Below, one piece after another: positions 48,701-53,819 of a stretch of 64,000 nt of DNA. Both the position numbers and the translations under genes were made by a program. Within the stretch, counting starts at the first letter, position 1. Each line of letters starts with the position of its first letter. The notes below the pieces were generated by a model. That model was not told where the DNA came from, searched no databases, and saw only the letters and a program-made list of their open reading frames with translations. Where the stretch lies: positions 767,922-831,921 of the forward strand of contig NC_092678.1 in the NCBI RefSeq assembly GCF_964355755.1, given 5' to 3'. The DNA is from Antedon mediterranea. Lineage: Eukaryota; Echinodermata; Crinoidea; Comatulida; Antedonidae.

Positions 48701-49086
48701 GCTAGGCCTAATATTTAAAAGCTAGGCCTAGGCCTAGGTTGAGATTATTTATTTAGGCCTAGTTTTAGAGATTATTTACATATTTTGTTATTAAATAAGG
48801 AGGTCAAAAAATATTTATTTTTGCGAGATTTCAGCTAGGCTTAGGCCTATCGTACTCGCATAAAACCACAGGGGAAGAATCAATCTCACCCGCGAGACGT
48901 TGATTGAGCCTCGGCCTTCCGTCCATGTTTGGTCTTTCCCACAGACGATGTTTTTCTTATTAATTGTCGGAAAAGTTTAGATTCTTCGTTGAATGCATTA
49001 ATCACGGGGTTAGATTTACTATCATAGAAGTTAGATGTTGGTAGTTTTTGGGTAAGAACAGCTTTATGCTGTAAGGTTGCAGACAT
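5600..49086 (-). CDS. CFAP54: cilia- and flagella-associated protein 54
   Basis: Orthologue of CFAP54/FAP54, a very large structural protein of the C1d projection of the central-pair apparatus in motile cilia. FAP54 works there with FAP46, FAP74 and FAP221, and mouse mutants have ciliary and sperm motility defects. I traced 57 coding exons (coordinates in the six block entries). All borders are GT/AG, phases agree at every junction, and the sum is 9,768 nt, an exact multiple of three, giving 3,255 residues (human about 3,100). Identity rests on the N-terminal family region (EYNLAVWQCYGQYLDEFGDQ; GTIHIYSVSRHMMTLG; CMENSVPLLAVRYL), a helical-repeat-rich body, a fibronectin-III-like segment near residues 955-1046 and a basic C-terminus. 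Introns hold two kilobase-scale minisatellites and several amplified splice junctions. The stop is preceded by GAG-GTAAAG, a potential donor, so an extra 3' exon is not excluded. Confidence 0.95.
6631..6990. repeat. diverged tandem duplication, about 180 bp, intron 56
   Basis: Two diverged direct copies share TTGATTTCCTGTA, TTTAAATGAT, CAATTGAACAAGTTTGACCT, a TTAGAG-CTGTTC block and TTTACAAT, in the same order. Old duplication within the last CFAP54 intron. Confidence 0.65.
7732..7843. mobile_element. MITE-like foldback, family A (short form)
   Basis: Compact copy with well-preserved ends: TAAAGCTCTGTCTACACTAT at left and its inverse at right (TTTGATAGTGTAGACAGAGC). The centre is a single ATATGGGCACATCAC arm. 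Inserted in CFAP54 intron 55. Confidence 0.87.
8305..8350 (-). other. decayed extra copy of the exon 55 acceptor region
   Basis: On the minus strand ACTCATCTTTTGTATAG is followed by ATTGATAAAAGAAGCATATC. This closely matches the real exon 55 acceptor and first codons (ending at 8090: TTTGTATAG then GTTGATAAAAGAGGCATATC). It sits about 230 bp upstream in the transcript and is followed by unrelated sequence, so it is a partial, probably non-functional exon-start copy. Confidence 0.7.
8996..9195. mobile_element. MITE-like foldback, family D
   Basis: Inverted ends: left TCACTAAAGGTCAACTTAGA and GGTGTCGTAC; right GTACGACGCTGTCC and GAGTTGGCCTTTAGTGA. No coding content. The right end lies within about 10 nt of the donor of CFAP54 exon 54, so the element starts almost at the intron's first base. 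A second copy is near 40.14-40.26 kb. Confidence 0.8.
9387..9572. repeat. dispersed repeat H, copy 1
   Basis: Shares ordered blocks with 35,985-36,290: ATGGTAACAT-TATAAT, ATGCTTGGTAAATTGTAGAT, AATTCTACTACAAATAG, TGTGTTGT and TTTATTCAAA. The end abuts the donor of CFAP54 exon 53 within about 10 nt. Type unknown; no coding sequence. Confidence 0.65.
10559..10772. mobile_element. MITE-like foldback, family C
   Basis: Left end GGCAAATTTACAAAG then ATAACGGTAAGCAG; right end inverse (CTGCTCACC, CTTTGTAAAATTGGCC). An inner AGAATCTTTATTT / AACATAGATTCTA pair gives a second, nested inverted match. Lies in CFAP54 intron 51. Confidence 0.7.
11905..12124 (-). repeat. 24-bp minisatellite of amplified 3' splice sites (exon 49)
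   Basis: Nine tandem copies plus a partial. On the minus strand each carries CACTCATTTTACAG followed by AAC, i.e. a complete acceptor. The copy nearest the exon (AG at 11909-11908) is the acceptor that continues the CFAP54 frame. Copies 3-4 have a GACC variant, copy 6 ATAAATGACATAA, copy 7 ATTAGTG (adds an in-frame stop on the minus strand) and copy 8 is 2 nt short. Confidence 0.93.
12622..16513. repeat. 39-bp minisatellite, about 100 copies
   Basis: Fills nearly all of CFAP54 intron 46. The unit contains CCCCTAGGTAGTTGCATTGG then CTGCTCATGCTCTGGGG. Length variants of 38 bp (one G fewer) and 41 bp (two extra C) mix with the 39-bp form, often alternately. Two interior units (near 15,800 and 15,960) and the terminal one (16,500) carry GGGTTTAGCCA instead of the CTAGGTAGTTG part. 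Both strands show long open frames only because 39 is divisible by three; not coding. Confidence 0.97.
17541..17700 (+). mobile_element. tRNA-headed SINE-like repeat (tentative)
   Basis: Has a box-B-like GGGTTCAAGTC after a GTGGCTTGTGGTTATGATGA stretch resembling a box A region, followed by AACTCCACTCTTATAGACAG, similar to the body of the 37.44-kb element (CAACTCCACTCTCTAAGAC). Lies in CFAP54 intron 43. No cloverleaf or anticodon arm could be formed. Confidence 0.5.
18762..19338 (+). mobile_element. SINE-like composite element with ACCTCC...GGCGGAGGT tail
   Basis: Begins ACTAGAGGGTACTCCGAGAG and ACCTCCGCCTACTGTAAAAT. It has a tRNA-like part (GTGTGGTGTAATGGTTATGT ... GCTGGTTCAAGTCCC), then repeated TGACCTTGACC-type words, an (AC)n stretch and the end ACCTCCTTGGCGGAGGTAAT. 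A diverged copy is at 53,127-53,808. The self-complementary 3' tail resembles a widespread marine-invertebrate SINE end; a conserved-core (Nin-type) SINE is possible but unverified. Confidence 0.75.
20310..20402. mobile_element. family A foldback, partial
   Basis: Retains the centre (TGTGATGTGCCCAAATATGG, CCATATATGGGAACATCACA) and one degenerate end (TAGTGTAGATACAG). The other terminal inverted repeat is lost. Confidence 0.65.
21576..21740. repeat. 76-bp tandem repeat, 2+ copies
   Basis: GAGGTTACCCAGTGTATTAG starts near 21,576 and 21,652, with a third partial at 21,728. Each unit ends ACAACAGTCTTTGACTGAA. The upstream ACATCTTTCGAGATG links it to the SINE-like body at 23.6 kb and 18.5 kb. Confidence 0.85.
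23507..23725 (+). mobile_element. tRNA-derived SINE-like element
   Basis: The head TTGCCGAGCGATTAAGGCAG matches a tRNA (Leu/Ser type) box A region and is followed about 50 nt later by AGGTTCAAGTCA (box B). The body (TTCTGGTGGAAGAACA, GTCTTCTCGGATAA, AAAGAACCTAGTACATCTTT) recurs at 18.39-18.53, 21.54 and 29.51 kb. In CFAP54 intron 32, plus strand, opposite to the gene. Not a functional tRNA: arms do not pair. Confidence 0.75.
24276..24451. repeat. 60-64-bp tandem repeat, 3 copies
   Basis: TGATCATTAAAATCAACCGA recurs at 24,281, 24,341 and 24,405, each followed by AAGGTGTCTGGTATTGGGAG. In CFAP54 intron 31. Confidence 0.88.
24458..24530 (-). mobile_element. retroposon 3'-tail-like fragment (tentative)
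   Basis: ATAATAATACTG-TTCAATTTATATAGCAC followed by AAGCGCTG is, on the minus strand, the GCGCT...TATATAAAT...(TTA)n tail also seen at 59.2 kb. A similar scrap is at 26,448-26,490. Only the tail is recognisable. Confidence 0.4.
26081..26225. mobile_element. MITE-like foldback, family B
   Basis: Left end ATACTTGGTTCTCA, right end TAGTGGAAACCAAGCAT (inverse), with inner GTTGACCAATGACAAG and ATTGGTCAACTC arms. Same family as 31,580-31,720. In CFAP54 intron 28. Confidence 0.75.
26784..26917. mobile_element. MITE-like foldback, family A
   Basis: Near full-length: TAAAGCTCTGTCTACACTAT at left, GATAGTATAGACAAAGCTTA at right; inner TGTGATGTGCC / GGGCACATCACA arms flank ATATGGACATGATGATGTCA. In CFAP54 intron 27. 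Confidence 0.9.
27348..28094 (-). repeat. 37-bp minisatellite of amplified 5' splice sites (exon 26)
   Basis: About 20 tandem copies. On the minus strand each unit ends CATGCATACAAAGAAG then GTAAGCA, a near-consensus donor. The first copy is partly exonic: the last 30 nt of CFAP54 exon 26 plus 7 intron bases are the unit. A C/G variant (TTGCAAG/TTGGAAG), a CATGT/CATAT variant and one unit with an extra T (near 27,500) allow phasing. The unit length is not divisible by three. On plus, all three frames lack stops over the array; not coding. Confidence 0.96.
28426..28468. mobile_element. minimal family A foldback (ends only)
   Basis: Only about 43 bp: AAGCACTGTCTACACTATCA joined almost directly to AGTGTAGACAGAGCTCT. 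The two terminal inverted repeats remain with the interior deleted. Confidence 0.75.
28922..29075. mobile_element. family A foldback, diverged
   Basis: Left TAAAGCTTTGTCTAAA, right AGTGTAAACCGAGCTTAAG. Centre has CCATATATGGACAAGATGAT and a duplicated ATATCATTACCATATTTAGG. Ends about 7 nt from the CFAP54 exon 24 donor (29,082). Confidence 0.75.
29323..29513. repeat. about 47-bp tandem repeat, 4 copies
   Basis: ACAATATCAGCATCGGCAGG repeats with GGCCGACTCACTCCTAGTTC. Followed by the SINE-like body (GAACAAGTCTTCTC), so it is an internal expansion of a SINE head in CFAP54 intron 23. Confidence 0.88.
29668..29890 (-). repeat. about 79-bp triplication of the exon 23 donor
   Basis: ACTTACCTGTATAAC (minus strand: end of exon 23, CAG, then GTAAGT) occurs at 29,668, 29,747 and 29,826, each with the preceding exon-like sequence (minus: GGTGCTA inverse, ATACCCTCTGTACC). 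Only the 29,826 copy is attached to the rest of exon 23. Confidence 0.9.
30089..30221. mobile_element. MITE-like foldback, family A
   Basis: Left TAAAGCTCTGTCTACACTAT, right GATAGTGTAGACAGAGTCTA, centre ATATGGACATGATGTCAAAT. In CFAP54 intron 22. Confidence 0.9.
31580..31720. mobile_element. MITE-like foldback, family B
   Basis: Left AACTTGGTTCTCACTAGGAC, right GTCCTAGTTGGAAACAAGCT, near-perfect inverted ends of roughly 40 bp. Inner TTGACCAATCACAAG / CTTGTCATTGGTCA arms. In CFAP54 intron 19. Confidence 0.85.
31915..32035 (-). repeat. 42-bp triplication of the exon 19 acceptor
   Basis: AATAAGGAGTACCAACCAAC then CTACAAAAAAA recurs at 31,921, 31,963 and 32,005. On the minus strand each copy is a T-rich tract, TTGTAG, then GTTGGTTGGTACTCC, the first codons of exon 19 (VGWYS). 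The copy at 31,940 joins the rest of the exon. Use of an upstream copy would read an in-frame TAG. Confidence 0.92.
33532..33664. mobile_element. family A foldback, diverged right end
   Basis: Left TAAAGCTCTCACTACACTAT and CAAACTAGTTTGACA; centre ATGACATCATCATATCCATA; right end reduced to ACATAAGGTTTGACAG. In CFAP54 intron 15. Confidence 0.75.
33710..33765 (-). pseudogene. decayed partial copy of CFAP54 exon 16
   Basis: The minus strand reads ISLYTTTILIQGSMKQS, against SLYTATILVQGAREQL in true exon 16. Hand alignment of 48 nt gives 35 identical bases. It lies inside intron 15, about 250 bp upstream of the real exon in the transcript, and ends at AGTATGT. It looks like an old tandem duplication. 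An alternative exon is less likely because the flanking frame has stops. Confidence 0.65.
34234..34382. mobile_element. MITE-like foldback, family A (best copy)
   Basis: Left TTAAGCTCTGTCTACACTAT, right ATAGTGTAGACAGAGCTTAA, perfectly inverse. Interior TGTGATGTGCCCATATATGG, ATGATGATGTCATATCACTA and ATATTTGGGCACATCACA. TTAA at both ends suggests a TA or TTAA target. In CFAP54 intron 14. Confidence 0.93.
35279..35757. repeat. 24-bp minisatellite, about 20 copies
   Basis: Unit AAAGCTCTATTAAATGATAA plus GAGT (GAAT in the first copy and two near the end; GAAAAGAG once). Both strands are open through the array because 24 is divisible by three. Followed by a GAGCTCGCTTCGCTCGCTCC palindrome-like stretch. 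In CFAP54 intron 12; no splice site is embedded. Confidence 0.95.
35985..36290. repeat. dispersed repeat H, copy 2, with G14 run
   Basis: Longer relative of 9,387-9,572 (AATGCTTGGTAAATTGTAGA, GAATTCTACTACAAATAG). Contains an uninterrupted run of about 14 G near 36,211-36,224 and repeated GTTTATT-GA words. In CFAP54 intron 12. Confidence 0.65.
37095..37200. mobile_element. family A foldback, partial
   Basis: Centre TGTGATGTGCCCTGCATATA / ATATTTGGGCAC with the right end TTAGTGTAGATAGAGGTTA. It ends directly at the donor of CFAP54 exon 12 (GT at 37202-37201). Confidence 0.7.
37440..37620 (+). mobile_element. tRNA-headed SINE-like element
   Basis: GCTGTAGCTTGGTGGTTAAC (box A-like) and CCGGGGTTCAATCCTGACC (box B) spaced as in a tRNA, then CAACTCCACTCTCTAAGACT. 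Opposite-strand relatives at 55.51-55.57 and 55.69-55.75 kb share GGATTGGAAGGCAAGCATG. In CFAP54 intron 11. Confidence 0.72.
40141..40262. mobile_element. MITE-like foldback, family D, copy 2
   Basis: CCTAAAGGCCAGACAGCG at left and CGCTGTCTGAGTTGGCCTTA at right, inner GACGACCTAAAAACTA shared with the 9.0-kb copy (GATGACCTAAAAACTA). Confidence 0.75.
40316..45370. repeat. 25-bp minisatellite, about 200 copies, with higher-order structure
   Basis: Fills most of CFAP54 intron 7. Unit GGATAGACAAGTAGGCTAAA plus TGAAG, with a small set of recurring variants: TGGAG, TGGAA or TGAAT; GTGGGC for GTAGGC; GATAAACAA, GATAGTCAA or GATACACAA. Rare variants recur at exact unit multiples (GATACACAA at 44,473 and 44,873, 400 bp; GATAGTCAA at 41,099 and 41,324, 225 bp; TGAATGG with GTGGGC at 41,991 and 42,466, 475 bp), so blocks of units were duplicated. 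No indels seen in the core. No open frames. Confidence 0.97.
45691..45778. repeat. (ATG)n microsatellite
   Basis: About 28 trinucleotides with a few interruptions (GGTGATG, GACGATG) in CFAP54 intron 6. Confidence 0.95.
46690..46895 (+). repeat. duplicated SINE-like head
   Basis: GCACTGTGTCTTGGTAGTTG and ATATGCTTGCTTACAAATC occur twice about 86 bp apart, with TTATTTCAGCAGGTTGGTA before each. The second is followed by TTGGTTCAAATTCTG (box B-like). Tandem duplication of a tRNA-like head in CFAP54 intron 4. Confidence 0.65.
47957..48080. repeat. single-copy relative of the 39-bp minisatellite
   Basis: Contains GGGTAGTTGCATTGAACTGC, TCATACTCTTGGCCCCTA and GGGCCCTGGGTTTAGTCAGT. These are the same words, in the same order, as the 12.6-16.5-kb array and its terminal unit, but not repeated. 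Upstream it has AAAGGCCCCTGCTTTAGCAC. Probably a non-expanded copy of the dispersed element from which the array grew. In CFAP54 intron 2. Confidence 0.75.
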
Positions 49087-49959
49087 TTTACGAAACCTTT
49101 CAATCGCATTGCCACAAAATTAAAATCGTCAGGCAGTAGTTTATAATTGAACTGCGGCTGCGCACTACTTGCTTTTTGTTGCTATGTGTTAAGTTCATAC
49201 TTAATGGTTCAATGAGCACATTGTATAACGCCTTTTGTAATATACTTTTATTACATTTTTTAACATAATTTATACATTAAAAGTCTTATAAAAATGATTA
49301 TTTATGATGAACTAATATTTTGTATTGTACTAATAAATTAATAAAAACATTGTAACGCATTTAGTAGTAAATTTAAGTTACCTTTGATGGATTACTTACA
49401 GGAAAATAATAAGTAACAGTTATGTAACAGTTATGTAATACAATAAAACTGTATTATTAAAATACTGTAAGCTCCACGTTTTGTACACAAAAAGTACATA
49501 ATTCAAAGGGTGGAATTTGAATTTTGTGAAATACATTTATTGAAAAATTGCTGTTTTTCATAAATTTCAATCCATTTTTATGGTTCAAAACATAGATTAA
49601 ATGTAATGCAATATCTATAAAAAAATCTTTACACAATAATTATAGTACCGGCTTATTTCTACAATGCATTTGGAGTCTAACCGTTTGTTTTAACATTACA
49701 TTATCTCCAATGAGATAGATTAAAAATAAATAGAGGACCGCATACAAAAATAGTTTGTAGAGCTAGCTATTGGTTTGAAAAAATGATGTTTGTTTTGATA
49801 ATATTTTGACAGGACTTAAAGTAATTTAAGTTAAATCAAATTAACTAAAACATTTTTACAACAAAAGTATTTGTAAAATTACGACGGATAGTTTCACATA
49901 AATTAATAAATGTATGAGATTACAAAAAGTTAAATGTTATAAATTAATATAAAAATGAA
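49087..49959. other. CFAP54 upstream region
   Basis: The sequence from the CFAP54 start codon up to about 49,200 is CG-containing (AACTGCGGCTGCGCACTACT) and is the probable 5'UTR/promoter. No TATA box or clear RFX X-box is visible. Beyond that it is AT-rich with nothing recognised. Confidence 0.4.
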
Positions 49960-50203
49960 TATAGAGTATCACGGTGTGACATCACAACGATAGAGAGCGC
50001 TGCATGGTTGCTAGCCAACCAAAAAATGTGTTAAACGCTACTATAAAAACAAATATTTAGTGATCTTTCGAAATTTTAGTTTGTTTTTATTGAAAATTAT
50101 TAATTATGTTTTCAAATGACTACTTCAATAAGCCTATTCCAAACCATTGGTGACCTTGGAGCCACCCACTGTCGTGACGTCAGCACCGTGATACTCTATA
50201 CTT
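49960..50203. mobile_element. MITE-like foldback, family G
   Basis: Left ATAGAGTATCACGGTG then TGACATCACAACGA; right TCGTGACGTCAGCACC then GTGATACTCTATAC: inverse ends of about 30 bp. Interior contains GGTTGCTAGCCAACC. Sits between CFAP54 and BRK1, possibly inside the BRK1 3'UTR (AATAAA on minus at 50,086-50,091). Confidence 0.82.
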
Positions 50204-50400
50204 AAGAAAATTTACAATTACAGTATTAACAAACGGTAGATTTATAGTATAATAATATATACATAATCCAAGATTCCTTGTTCATATTATCTTTTGTTGT
50301 TATGCTCGAAATTTGTTACATGGTGAAATGTTGTATTTCATTTGCGGACGACGATCGGTGCCAATTGACCGTCGATGTTTTACATATATTGTCCGTAGAA

Positions 50401-51136
50401 TCAAATCATTGTATCCCCTCTTGTAACCTGAAAAAAAAATAATAACAGAAATTAAAAGTACAAAATAAAAACCATGATACTGTTTAAGAACGTGAAAAGA
50501 AAGTAGTATATATAGTATAGATAAGATAGGCAATTTGATGAAAATATACCCTTGCTTCAATATATTCCACTCTCCTTTCCAAAGATGTCAATTTTTCATT
50601 TAACAATGTCAGTCGAGATCGGCATGATATATCTGTATATAAAAAAAGTTATTCATAGATAAATGAAAATCATGGCTTTAAATAATAATAAACAATTTAT
50701 ATTTAAATTAAAGTACAAAAAATAATGATAATGATATGATGTATTATCATTATTGTAAGATATGTAGGGCTACTACTACTAGTAATAGACATGATGATTA
50801 TTATTTCGTCATCATAGTCGCACATCTAATAGTTCAGGGTTGCTAGACATAGAAGCTAGGCCCACTTAGCAGTAGCCTAGACGGTAGTAAACGACCGTAT
50901 CCACGCCGCCTAGCAGCTGTACACACACAAACCGTTGGTTGGGAGTGGGCTGGGTGGGCTCAGCCGAACGATGCAATAAAACTACTCAAAATACAAGCAA
51001 AATAACTACCAAATGAGTTCAGAAAGTCGGCAATTTTCTTGATACTTGTTGTAATTATTTCAATATACTCTCGATTTGCCCAATCTTCATGAATCTGCTT
51101 TTGAACAGCACTTTGCTGCGGCCTAGAAGGTGCCAT
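50401..51136 (-). CDS. BRK1: BRICK1 subunit of the SCAR/WAVE actin-nucleation complex
   Basis: Small coiled-coil subunit (BRK1/HSPC300) of the WAVE regulatory complex, which relays Rac signals to Arp2/3-driven actin branching at the cell cortex. Three coding exons: 51136-51010, 50632-50550, 50427-50401; GT/AG borders, phases 1, 0; 237 nt, 78 residues (human 75). Exon 1 holds the near-invariant [12 protein letters not shown] and [13 protein letters not shown]. Exon 2 has [19 protein letters not shown] and VEYIEAR. Exon 3 is only eight codons plus stop (VTRGDTMI). The start ATG (MAPSRPQQ) is preferred over an upstream in-frame initiator because conservation begins there. Same orientation as CFAP54, about 1.3 kb upstream of it. 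Confidence 0.97.
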
Positions 51137-52520
51137 TTTGTACCTTTTTATTATCCGGAAGTAAATAAATTTAAAAGGCATTACTTATATACTGCCCTCT
51201 ATAGTTTCGATTAGATCAAAACTTTTTTTTGACATAAAATTCGATTACGTTTTTATAAACAAACTGTAAATAGACACAAATGTAGTAGGCGTTTTTCTCT
51301 TCGCATTTCGTGATAAAAACAATAATTGTAAATATAATTAGATTTTGTAGAAAATAAACTCAAAGCGATATGACGATTTTGCAAACGAAAATTAAAGCAA
51401 TTAAATAACGACAAAATGAGTAGGCTATTTATGTAATACTAATTATTATGGCGCGCTTAAAATAACATATGATCAATTATTTACTTAGAAAAATAGATCA
51501 TTATATTTAAAATGAGATTCTGTACGTAGCCAGGCTTTATTTCTTCCTTTTAATTGCAGTACATCACGCAAAGAAGCATATAGAATACACTAAGTATTCT
51601 TAATATCGAACATTTATTTACAAATTGACAAAGTCTAGTACAAAGTGTTAATTAATTGGTAACAAAGGCTGATACGTGATGCTGCATGTAATGTTGAAAT
51701 GTTTATTTAATGCAGTTATTAATTGTGTGACTTAATTAAATTCCAAGTTTGTTTGTTACGTGTTCAAAATGTTTTATTTATTGTGTGGGAGGGACGATTT
51801 TATTCCATGAAACATATCCTTAATTGGTCTGTCGGTTAATTAATAAAACCGATTAACAACAGTTTTCTATTTAAAAGAAAACGATGCAAGTACACAAAAT
51901 AATCTAAATCAGACTCGGCTGTCATGTCGTGTGTATATTACCATGTACAGCGCGCTCTATTTACCGAAGGCAGGCGTGGCGTTCCATATCCAGACTGTTT
52001 GTTGTTGTTTTCGGTGGAAATCACGGTAATCACACAGTCCAGATTATTCCAAGGTTTTTGCTGTTTTTACGACTTTATTATTGAAATCTAGCTAACATGT
52101 TAAACTGTTGGTTGGCGTATGTTGATAACTTCAAATGCAAAGTAAAACAATGAAGTAGTAAGTGGTATTTAGTTTGTTGAATTCGTAGGCCAAAGGCTAG
52201 GCCTAGACTATCGATCGAATGACAGCTGACATATTCTGTCACGACACGGGGTCATGCAGGTTAACTGCCCTGTACCTTGTAATCTGCATGTGTTGGTATT
52301 CTTAATGTTATGCGGGCTGAGAGGTTAGCTATACTACAGTAGTGGGCCTATATAATATTATTTTAATAACCATAACTGTCTTCCATTTGTTTCTTAGATA
52401 AAAAATATTTGTTTTAAATAATAGCATTTTGCATATAGCATATAGCCCTATCTATAATATAAGAATTGCACAATAAATAAAATATGTTATTATATTAGGT
52501 TAGAATGCTACTACAATGAA
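51137..52520. other. intergenic, BRK1 upstream side
   Basis: No gene found. 51,905-52,030 is relatively CG-rich (TACAGCGCGCTCTATTTACC, GGCAGGCGTGGCGTTCC) and could be a promoter or noncoding first exon of a plus-strand gene, possibly the distant RD3-like gene; this is only a suggestion. Confidence 0.3.
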
Positions 52521-52523
52521 TGA

Positions 52524-52555
52524 CCATGGAGTAAAGAATATTCTTTACTCCATGG
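52524..52555. repeat. 32-bp perfect palindrome
   Basis: CCATGGAGTAAAGAAT is followed immediately by its exact reverse complement, with no spacer. A 7-bp direct repeat GAATGAC brackets it (518-524 and 555-561 of the 52-kb block), resembling a target-site duplication around a minimal foldback. Confidence 0.92.
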
Positions 52556-52699
52556 AATGACTTACTTTAGCTAAATACTTACATTAATATTTCTATGAAT
52601 TTATTATTCTCAGTTTTGATTGTAAATAAAGAATAACTACTGTATGCTACATAACAGACAATAAGCCTGCATAACCAGTTTGTTCAATATACAGTGTTT

Positions 52700-52976
52700 A
52701 TTATGGAACGCCGTTTACGCAACATTTCGATGATATGAATTTTATGACGCGATATGTGAATGAAATGCATTGATACAGGGTATGAATTGAATGGCGTGAT
52801 ATATGAATGAAATGTTTTGAATTTAATTCTTTGAATTGAATGTTTTGAATGAAGTGTTTTAAATGAAATGTTTTGAATAAAATGTTTTGAATGAAATGCA
52901 TATCGATGCATTTCATTCACATATCGCGTCATAAAATTTATATCATCGAAATGTTGCGTAAACGGCGTTCCATAGT
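52700..52976. mobile_element. foldback element with about 68-bp inverted repeats, family E
   Basis: Left arm starts TATGGAACGCCGTTTACGCA and runs to TGTGAATGAAATGCAT. The right arm is its inverse with a single mismatch that I can see (GATATGAAT versus GATATAAAT). The loop consists of about seven GAATGAAATGTTTT-like short repeats. GTTTAT lies on both sides, a plausible 6-bp target duplication. No coding sequence. Confidence 0.92.
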
Positions 52977-53126
52977 TTATTATTATCATATCAATATCAT
53001 TATAGAATCACTTATTGTTATCATTTTAAATTGTTATGGCATATTTGTATGTGTTTATCTGTATTTTATTTTACCTGTTTTCAATGTTGTATTGTTTTAT
53101 GTTTTAAACAAACAAATAAATAAACT

Positions 53127-53808
53127 AGAAAGCCACTCCGAGAGGGCATACCTCCGCCTACTGTAAAATTCTCCTACATAAAATTTCTCTGGTAAAAAAT
53201 ATATATATATATATTTGTGTGTGTCTTAATGCTGTTTGTGATTTAGGCTAATTTCATTACAAGCATGTGTATGCGAGTTTGGTGTAATGGTTATGTAACA
53301 AGCTTTTCAATTAACAATAGCTTCAGTTGACTAACAATAGAACAGCAACGCGAAAATCAAACGAGTGAATTTGAAAAGAAATAGGTTTTTTAAACTACTC
53401 GCATCAAAAAACGTGCACATTAAATCAAATTATGATTTAAAATTACAAATCACAAATTATAACTCTTGCCTCTTGTTCAAAAATGAAGTTTTTTGGACAA
53501 GTAGTTCTCGAGAAAATAAAATTTCAGTTTACTTGTTACTTTAAGACTGCTCGCCGGCTTTTGAAAAATTCTGTCCTATCTTTTAACACTAGCAGGTCTA
53601 AACAAGTATACTAAAAAGTGGTCCAGAATTGGGAATGTGGTCCCAAATGGTCCCAAAATTTAATGGAATGGTCCTTGACCACATATCTATCTGTCTATTC
53701 ATTTTGGTAAAGATCTTGTAATTACTGCTTGAGTAATCCTGCTAACAAACAAACAAACAAACACACGCTACCGATTACATATACCTCCTTGGCGGAGGTA
53801 AATAAAAG
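53127..53808 (+). mobile_element. SINE-like composite element, copy 2
   Basis: Diverged partner of 18,762-19,338: ACTCCGAGAGGGCATACCTC, CCTACTGTAAAATTC, TTTGGTGTAATGGTTATGTA and the terminal ACCTCCTTGGCGGAGGTAA. The middle is longer and mostly unrelated. Confidence 0.72.
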
Positions 53809-53819
53809 GCTTTTGTTTA

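Larger units (their letters stand above)
39288..49086 (-). other. CFAP54: CFAP54 exons 1-9 (residues 1-381)
   Basis: Exons, high to low coordinate: 49086-48890, 48431-48326, 47863-47720, 47208-47037, 46424-46366, 46050-45907, 45569-45456, 40049-39948, 39392-39288. Start is ATG at 49086 (MSATLQHKAVLTQK). This is the most conserved N-terminal region. It holds EMGDFLVSIK, then WQCYGQYLDEFGDQH, then a Leu-rich helical stretch (CLKLLAFLRLITQIVLN), CQCYYDCKAGPEAE and RKRPKGLLRPKTR. Phases after each exon are 2,0,0,1,0,0,0,0,0. Intron 7 contains the 5-kb 25-bp array. Confidence 0.93.

Noticed and set aside
50005-50022. RFX X-box driving CFAP54
   Set aside because: GGTTGCTAGCCAACC departs from the X-box consensus in both half-sites, is about 0.9 kb away and lies in a mobile element; not reported as a regulatory feature.
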